Shown: positions 57,601-64,000 of the stretch, piece after piece
How positions within the stretch are numbered: position 1 is the stretch's first letter
How the letters are laid out: each line of letters starts with the position of its first letter
DNA from: Eunapius fragilis
Taxonomy: Eukaryota; Porifera; Demospongiae; Spongillida; Spongillidae
NCBI GenBank assembly: GCA_963681505.1
Contig: OY811993.1
Location: forward strand, 3,830,489-3,894,488
Direction of reading: 5' to 3'
DNA length: 64,000 nucleotides
Notes under the pieces: generated by a model
What the model saw: only the letters and a program-made list of their open reading frames with translations
What the model was told of the DNA's origin: nothing
Database searches by the model: none
Position numbers and translations under genes: made by a program

Positions 57601-60600
57601 TTATTTGGAGTTTGAAGATACACTTGGATCTCGCACATGTGTTCCATAGGCTTCATTTGCAGATACGCGTGGATCTTGTACATGTGTTCCATAGGCTTCA
57701 TTTGGAGATATTTTTGGATCTCGTTCATGTGTTCCATAGGTTTCATATGGAGATACACTTGAATCTCGTACATGTATTAAATAGGCTTCATTTGGAGATA
57801 CACTTGGATCTTGTACATGTGTCCCATAGGCTTCATTTGGAGAAATAAAAGTGTGCGCTCCATTTTGTTGCATCATGGTTTCCTTTGAACTTGTAATGGT
57901 AACAGTAGCAGTGGCAGCCGAGCACCTTACATTGTCTGAAATAAATAAACGAAAGGTGAGATCCAGATTAATTTTTGCTCTAATACCTTTAGTAATGCAT
58001 TGTTCTGCCCTCATTTTAACACATTTCTGTCGCCTTAGCACAATGATCGTAGCTGCAACTGTGGTCACAACAACAGCGATGATGAAGACAATGGTGATGG
58101 TACTAACAAAAATCCCTAGAGATGATTGTTGTTGTGCTGAAATTTGAACGAAACATTTTATCATAGCAGTTACATATGAACTACAGAATGAAATACAAAT
58201 TCCTATGTAGAAATTATATTATTTGTCAATGAACTACTTTGATATGTAGTCAAGCTGATTGCAACTATCACAAGCAGTGACGAGTGCTAATTGGGGGAGG
58301 TATATTTAGTTTGGAGAGGGGGGGGGAGGTAGGTTTAGTGGTTTAATTTTCTCTCCCCTTGGGTATGCAATGGCATTAATGAATATACTTATATAACTGA
58401 CAAAAGGGTAAGGTTAACAATAATAGTTACACATGCAGTGTGATTGACAGAAAGGAAATATTTTTGTAGCATGCTAGTTCTCCTGAGAAGAGATCAGGTG
58501 AAAGCAGCAATGAACTCCCTCAAGGGGACAAGACAGGAAAGTAGTATTGGTCAAATACAAAACTTGATGGCATAGATATGAGTTGAAGCATCAAACATAT
58601 AAATATATGGAACAATGTCAAGCAAAATCACCCTGGAAAATTTGATACGGGGATTTTGCTGGACACTGTTCCATTACTGTAGTAATCACATTCTGAATAA
58701 TAAACATTGATGTATATCAAAATTAAAATTAGTTTGGTTTAGGATTTGAACAAAATTGGGGGTGGATAGTGGAGTGAGGAAAATATTTATTTGACGTCAA
58801 ATACGCTTTCGAATAAGCTATGTAATGCATTTGTCCAATGAGGAAATAGTCCTAATGCATGTGGAAATGTAATGCAGGTTCAATCAAGATCAATGGTAAA
58901 AATGTATAGTGGTTACATGCGAAATTATAAAATGGTACTTTCAGGAAAGGCACACAAGAGCTTACTTGAAGCAATAGCAGGTGTGGTAGTAGCTGCAAAT
59001 TACAAGGAATGGCATTGGGGAAATGTGTACAATAACTAACCCATTGCAATATTGGATGAGGTAGCTCTAGCAACAGTAGACAGAGGACCAGAGGTGGAGA
59101 TACCTGGAGCAGATGTGGTAGTAGCTGTAAAAGAATAAGAGATGGCATTGGTGATATAACTTACCCATTGCAATATTGGAGGAGGAAGCTCTAGCAACAG
59201 TAGACAGAGGACCAGAGGTGGAGATATCTGGAGCAGGTGTGGTAGCTGCAAAAGCACAAGAGATGGCACTGGGGAAATGTAAACAATAGCTTAACCATTA
59301 CAATATTAAAATATGCATACATATAATATTGCTCCATTATCATATATTTCATCTAAATAATATATAGCATACCAATAATTGTTTTACTTACTGAATTAAG
59401 AGACTAAAATCTCATTAATGGCTTACCTTTTAGCAGCAATTTATATAACCTGTTTTAATAACAAATATTCTTTCAAGTTAAGTGGACTCTAAAAATGAAC
59501 CAAATAGCCATCAGGTGGTGGCTAGGTCTAGACACTTCCTCTGACTCTCCTTGTGCTGGGGATGATGCCTTGCCACCAGACATAATGAACCCAAGGCCAA
59601 GGTGGTTGCTGGACTATATAGTCACTTCAACATGACTCTGGTTTGGTGCAAAGCCACATGAGGCTTCTTTTTGATGCTGCATAACTATTTGTGATTTCAA
59701 TTATTACCTAATTACAGTTATGTATTAAACTGTATCAATGTATCTAAAAAACATGATGTAACCAGTGTTGTACATGTATGTGGTAGATAAGGTAATAAGT
59801 ATTTTGGGACAAGTGATAAAAACTGTCTCTACGACAAAGTTGGTGGTATAAAGGAATGAAAGGCTATAAAAAGAGGTTAACTGACTGGGAAGCTAGGAAA
59901 GCTATATTAGCATGTGCACATCATATATTTACTTTGTTCGCTAATATGGTTCATTTCATTTTTCCTTCCCAGTCAGTAAATCTTGTTCCTTACACCATTA
60001 CAACCTTTCATTCCTATATACCACCAACATTCTCAAAGAGACAGTTTTTTATTATTTTATTTCTGATGTTTCAGTTTGTTTAAAATTACATTTAATTATT
60101 GTACCATCAAATCGTAAAAGGTATCGTATATTAGGAAAGTAATTGTTTTTTGCTCAATGTGATCAGAATGTCATCATGTCACACTAGTTGGGTCGTAGCC
60201 AGACAGTCGTGAGTGAGGAGCAGGTGATCATTGTTCTGATCCATATCCTTTCTATGTGCATTATTGAGCTATATTTAGCATATTATGTTATTTCATCAAC
60301 ATAGTACTAGTGGATGAAGAATTAAAAATTCTTACGGACACAGTTGTATCCTGATGATGTGTCATTGCATATCTGACCACACCCTCCATTGTTGACTGCA
60401 CATTCATTCACATCTATAATGGTGGCACCAGGTACATGTCTATGTAATAGGGAAAGTGCTTGTTAACATACCAAGACTGATGAGAAGAGTGAGACCTTGC
60501 TGAACACTGTATTGATCTGTCTTTATTTGTGATGAACAGTCCAGATTACCATTGTTGTATTTCACTGATGATCCAGACACATTTGCTGCAATACGCAAAC

Positions 60601-61277
60601 CATTTTGTGGTATGCATCCTACAAGAATGTCATTCTTCATGACCTTAAATTGAGTTGATGAAGTGTTTATGCAAACATAGCCAGGTGGTGTTGTAGGTAT
60701 GTTCTGATAACTAGCTGAGATTGTAATTGTTGACACTCTGTCATATTTTCCATTACTACAACTACGACCACCAGTGCATTGTCTGTACACAGCAAGAGTG
60801 GCAGATGTTGAACCAATGGTAGGAGAGTAGCACACATTCCATCTTGTGGCAGTTCCATCACACTGCAGTGGACTTCCCACACCAAAGAATATACCACTTT
60901 GGGAGTAATAACTTTGGGCAGCCATAGTGGGTGGATAGGTTACATTCAAGTTATATCCAAATGTACCACATGATGCACTCCAGTGATCTGCAATTGGAAA
61001 GATAACATTAACATGACTTATTCTTATTTAAGCCAATACCTCAGTGGGTTGCTGTGTATATGTATATTGTATGCAAACATTCTACTTATGGCCTCGCGAA
61101 CAGATTATCTCAAAACAAAAAAAAATGTATGAAAAAAACAACTGCAACATATCACAATATTTGATGGCACGTGAAATTAGAATATGAAATCACACTGGAG
61201 ATTGATATAACTCCACCTTGTATAGTTATGCACAGAAGAACCAGAACTCCAAGCTGAACATGGCTGGATGCATTCAT
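57601..61277 (-). CDS. Kinase-less RTK paralogue with five tyrosine repeats in its tail (RTK-3)
   Basis: Eight exons, all phases consistent: 61217-61277, 60472-60987, 60336-60413, 59165-59245, 59041-59124, 58966-58992, 57987-58136, 57601-57935; 443 aa. Signal peptide MNASSHVQLGVLVLLCITIQ; ectodomain 21-192 with scattered Cys (no family recognised); a partial calcium-binding-type EGF 193-218 (VNECAVNNGGCGQIC); stalk exons built on PAPDISTSGPLSTVA; membrane helix about 291-316; tail 333-443. The tail exon starts DNV like the juxtamembrane exons of RTK-1 and RTK-2, then repeats SPNEAYGTHVQDPSV five times, placing Tyr at 369, 384, 399, 414 and 429. No kinase exon follows before the next gene. A decoy receptor or phosphotyrosine scaffold is inference. 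A second ATG immediately upstream at 61,280 is possible. Confidence 0.88.
57605..57850 (-). repeat. 45-bp coding tandem repeat in RTK-3 tail
   Basis: Five in-frame units of 45 bp, then a sixth unit disturbed by a 7-bp insertion (TCTTCAAACTCC in place of TCTCC) that brings in the stop. Faint units continue to about 57,545 out of frame. Confidence 0.9.
58609..58672. mobile_element. 64-bp family 2 MITE derivative
   Basis: GGAACAATGTCAAGCAAAAT then GGATTTTGCTGGACACTGTT, with only about 20 bp between. It sits in an RTK-3 intron. Confidence 0.75.
59819..60050. mobile_element. Family 1 MITE in RTK-3 intron
   Basis: Orthologous in position and sequence to the copy at 55,207-55,449 in RTK-2. Confidence 0.8.
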
Positions 61278-61359
61278 CATAAAGTGTGAAGTGTAAATCA
61301 TTAGCAACATTGTTGAATAACATCTATATTCAATTAACAGTGGGCATCCTAATAACAAT

Positions 61360-62140
61360 ACATGTATTTAATAATAATAATAATTATAATTATATTATTT
61401 TATAGAGATATACTTTTATTATGCAAGCGCAGATCGCTTTCCATAGTGCTCTTGGAATTAAGTGTGCCAACTTCGTATTTGAGATGCAACCTGCCTTGAT
61501 AAAATTGCCATACAGCAGGCTAGCCCAGTTCTGAATGGGCAAATGGCAAGAAGCTACAGACAGCTGGGGTTTTGAATACTATTTTTGTTAAGGACGTGGG
61601 CCATCGTGGCCAGTAGCTAAGACTGAGGTAGGCCTGCCAGCAATAGACATCACAGTAACTGTTCCACTAACACTAATCATTTTGTGGGAGTCATTCCAAG
61701 TGGATGGTGTGCAGAACTGTCTGGTAACTGAAAACCAAAAGCCACAGTCCAATATCAAGAGTTAGGGCGGGCTTGAAAACCCCTTGACAGCAGTGACATG
61801 TTGCAACTTAGGTGGGGATGGCTTAGGATACATTATCTAGGCTTGCATCCCACTTTGCCATCAGCCAGTCCAGTCCAAAGGGCTGCAATGGTGGCAGAAA
61901 TATGAGCTCAATTTGGTTATGTCAATCAGGACCCTGCTGGAAAAATAACTCCACCCATCATAAAATTAATATGCAGCGCAATGTAGGGATAGTAGCAGCT
62001 TTCATGTAGTATAATTATGGTTAGGTATAACACACACCAGCTGCAGGATAAATGACGTAATTTTTACACGTGAAGATCCTAAATGTTGTAAGTTAATCAA
62101 GGCAAAGAGATCTTGAATTAGCTAGTATGTGCACAGGACT
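61360..62140. other. Intergenic region, no gene recognised
   Basis: TAA-rich short repeat near 61,370-61,400, then unique sequence without supported features; part may be further LINE relic. Confidence 0.4.
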
Positions 62141-62149
62141 ATCAGTATT

Positions 62150-63350
62150 ATCCCACCACACTATATACTCTACCATCTATGGCCCTCGCAAACTCTGTGC
62201 ACGTTGTGGTGTGTTTCCTATTTATAGCTGGTGAGCCACTTGTTTTCTTCTTGTAAACTGAGTTAGCAGTGATGTCAAAAGCTGCAGGTTTTCCAAGAAG
62301 CCAATTAGTAACAAGTACATCTGCTGCCCATGTATGCTGTGCATACATATCACAGACCACTTCCAACTTCAATTTTACCATCAATACCATCTTGTATACA
62401 AAACTGACAAAGTGCATTTTGAAGCCAGTGTTATGGCGAGAGATCATGTTTATAACATTCCAAGTGAATGTTTTGCCTCTATTTGGAACTCCACAGTATC
62501 CAAATGTAGGTTCAGACCACGAGAAGGCGCAACTAAGAGCAACAAAGCAACAAGAGGGAGATTAGAATTGTAATAAATAATAGCCAGGGCTATTTGGCTG
62601 CGATATGGATTTAAAAAGTGTACAAATCTTTCAATCCTAAGGGACAGCTCCTTAATGATGGTTTGTGTCTGATTAAAGAAGCTGCATATGCATGATGACG
62701 AATTTGAGTCCCAGACCACCTCTGTTCATTAGCATATGGGTAAATGGATAGACCCTCAGTTTAACACTCGCAACATATGGGATCTCCAACTGGGGCCTAA
62801 AGATCACACATATTTTTACCTAATACTAAGAATTTTTGATGTGACTAGAGCCCATATGACTGCTCTGGTATACGATATTGTTGTAGATATGCGGCTTGAT
62901 GCGTGAACAGGATAAGGGCTTCTAAAAATTAAAATTTCAACCGCAAGTGGTACACAAGACCGTGATAACTAAGCACATCCTACGGGATCATAAGTGGCAT
63001 GTTTACATGCCTCAGCAGCCTGATTCACTACACCACCTCCATAAAAATATTTGCATCAAGCGGGTGAGGCGACTGTCAGGTTGAGAGCAGCTAATCCTTC
63101 AAATTTTTACCCATTCCAGGGCTCCTCAACTTGAATATGAATGTGAGGGGAATGAAAAACCAGTATGTCCCTTATGGTTTACAATGCATCAGAACAGAGT
63201 CACTACCATGTTTGCAGGTTGCAGTATGATAGCAGAGGGCATCAAAGGCGCTGTCTGTATGGCCAGTGAGCAAAGGTGGAACCCTGAGAGGTGTCTATAC
63301 CAAACCACCACTTCAGGGTAGGTTCAAGTGTAACCCCAAGCTGGCTGAAG
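62150..63350 (-). mobile_element. LINE-like retroelement 3' fragment, degraded
   Basis: From high to low coordinates the pieces give a stretch like ATCKHGSDSVL (about 63,210), then WAADVLVTNWLLGKPAAFDI (about 62,330-62,270). The order is the same as at 1.3-2.4 kb. Frames are broken and the polymerase core is not seen. Confidence 0.55.
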
Positions 63351-63510
63351 GGATAACTTAAAGCCAAGATTCAGCATGGGATGCTGATAAAAGATTGGGT
63401 TTATCAGCTTGCAAGAACTGGCCCAGGAAAAGGAAGTGGTCTGATTTTATGGACTGTCTTCATGTATAGATCCAACTACACATGTGACTGCAGTCACATC
63501 ACCAACCTAA

Positions 63511-63793
63511 CAGGGGCGGATCCAGGATTTCAGAAAAGGGGGGAGGGGGGGGGGTTGTTAATTAATATTCATGAAAATGGGGGAGGGGGTCTGGGCAACG
63601 CTTTTTATTATATCCTCTACATAACGTACTGCCTTGCCGTTTGTTTGCTCGCAGTGCTGCAGTTGTATTATGAATTTCAGACATCTTTGCTTCGCAATAA
63701 TTCTTAACAGTTAATAATAATAATTATTCATTGCAAGTTTGAAAGGAGGGGGGGTTGCAACCCCCCCCCCCCCCCCCCCCGGATCCGCTACTG
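63511..63793. mobile_element. hAT-type MITE (CAGGGGCGGATCC ends)
   Basis: CAGGGGCGGATCC at the left and GGATCCGCTACTG at the right, a very common hAT MITE terminus in animals. The flanks AACCTAA and AACCTCC look like a worn target duplication. Interior G and C homopolymers. Confidence 0.8.
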
Positions 63794-64000
63794 AACCTCC
63801 CAATTTCAGTCGGGCTCTAAATTGAGAATTTTGATGTAAGCCCAGAGGAATTACAAAGTGGCAAAGAAGGAACAAAAGTAATCATGAATGAGAGTGAAGG
63901 CCAAAGACTGCATCTTGAAATGCTTGATGCCATGATGTATCAAAGTGTAATTTGCCATGGATGCTGAGAAGCACTGCTTAACATCATTGTCAAACTGATG

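Noticed and set aside
57432-57773. Separate 113-codon open frame with KPMEHM repeats
   Set aside because: Alternative frame of the 45-bp tail repeat of RTK-3; the true frame is set by the upstream exons.

Overview
This window looks like nuclear DNA of an early-branching animal, most likely a demosponge. The genes have many short introns of about 50 to 400 bp with GT..AG ends and symmetric phase-1 extracellular exons. The gene content is a TRAF adaptor, a clustered receptor tyrosine kinase family and a sushi (CCP) receptor, set among dense MITEs, microsatellites and LINE scraps. The species is inference; nothing seen suggests a bacterium, plant or fungus. One 200-N assembly gap lies at 15,046-15,245.

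Layout. 0-3.9 kb: LINE-like remnants and a decayed TRAF exon. 3.96-6.76 kb (-): an intact six-exon TRAF gene, 543 aa. 5.1-15.0 kb: a tandem segmental duplication whose second copy carries a broken TRAF lacking the MATH exon; both copies hold ~1.4 kb sub-repeats and 40-bp palindromes. 16.05-20.83 kb (-): a complete 14-exon receptor tyrosine kinase (here RTK-1, 712 aa, every splice phase consistent). 20.9-26.7 kb: DNA transposons, including a TIR element carrying a RecQ-like helicase fragment. 26.70-36.39 kb: a giant inverted repeat with arms of about 3.8 kb, one arm carrying a younger 1.2 kb TIR element. 37.97-38.14 kb (-): an orphan RTK last exon. 38.5-46.45 kb (+): a CCP-repeat membrane protein with two dead exons at its 5' side. 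47.32-56.02 kb (-): RTK-2, whose receptor half and kinase half are separated by a 4.06 kb TTAA-flanked element stuffed with other transposons. 57.60-61.28 kb (-): RTK-3, an intact 443-aa receptor with no kinase domain and five 15-residue tyrosine repeats in its tail. 61.5-64 kb: LINE remnants and a hAT-type MITE.

How it fits together. The three RTK paralogues share signal peptide, ectodomain, threonine-rich stalk, membrane and juxtamembrane exons in the same order and phase. One is a full receptor kinase, one is split, and one has become a kinase-less receptor. Together with the TRAF adaptor and the CCP receptor this resembles a fast-evolving surface-recognition and signalling cluster. A role in immunity or self-recognition is inference; the sequence directly shows only the domain content and the paralogy.
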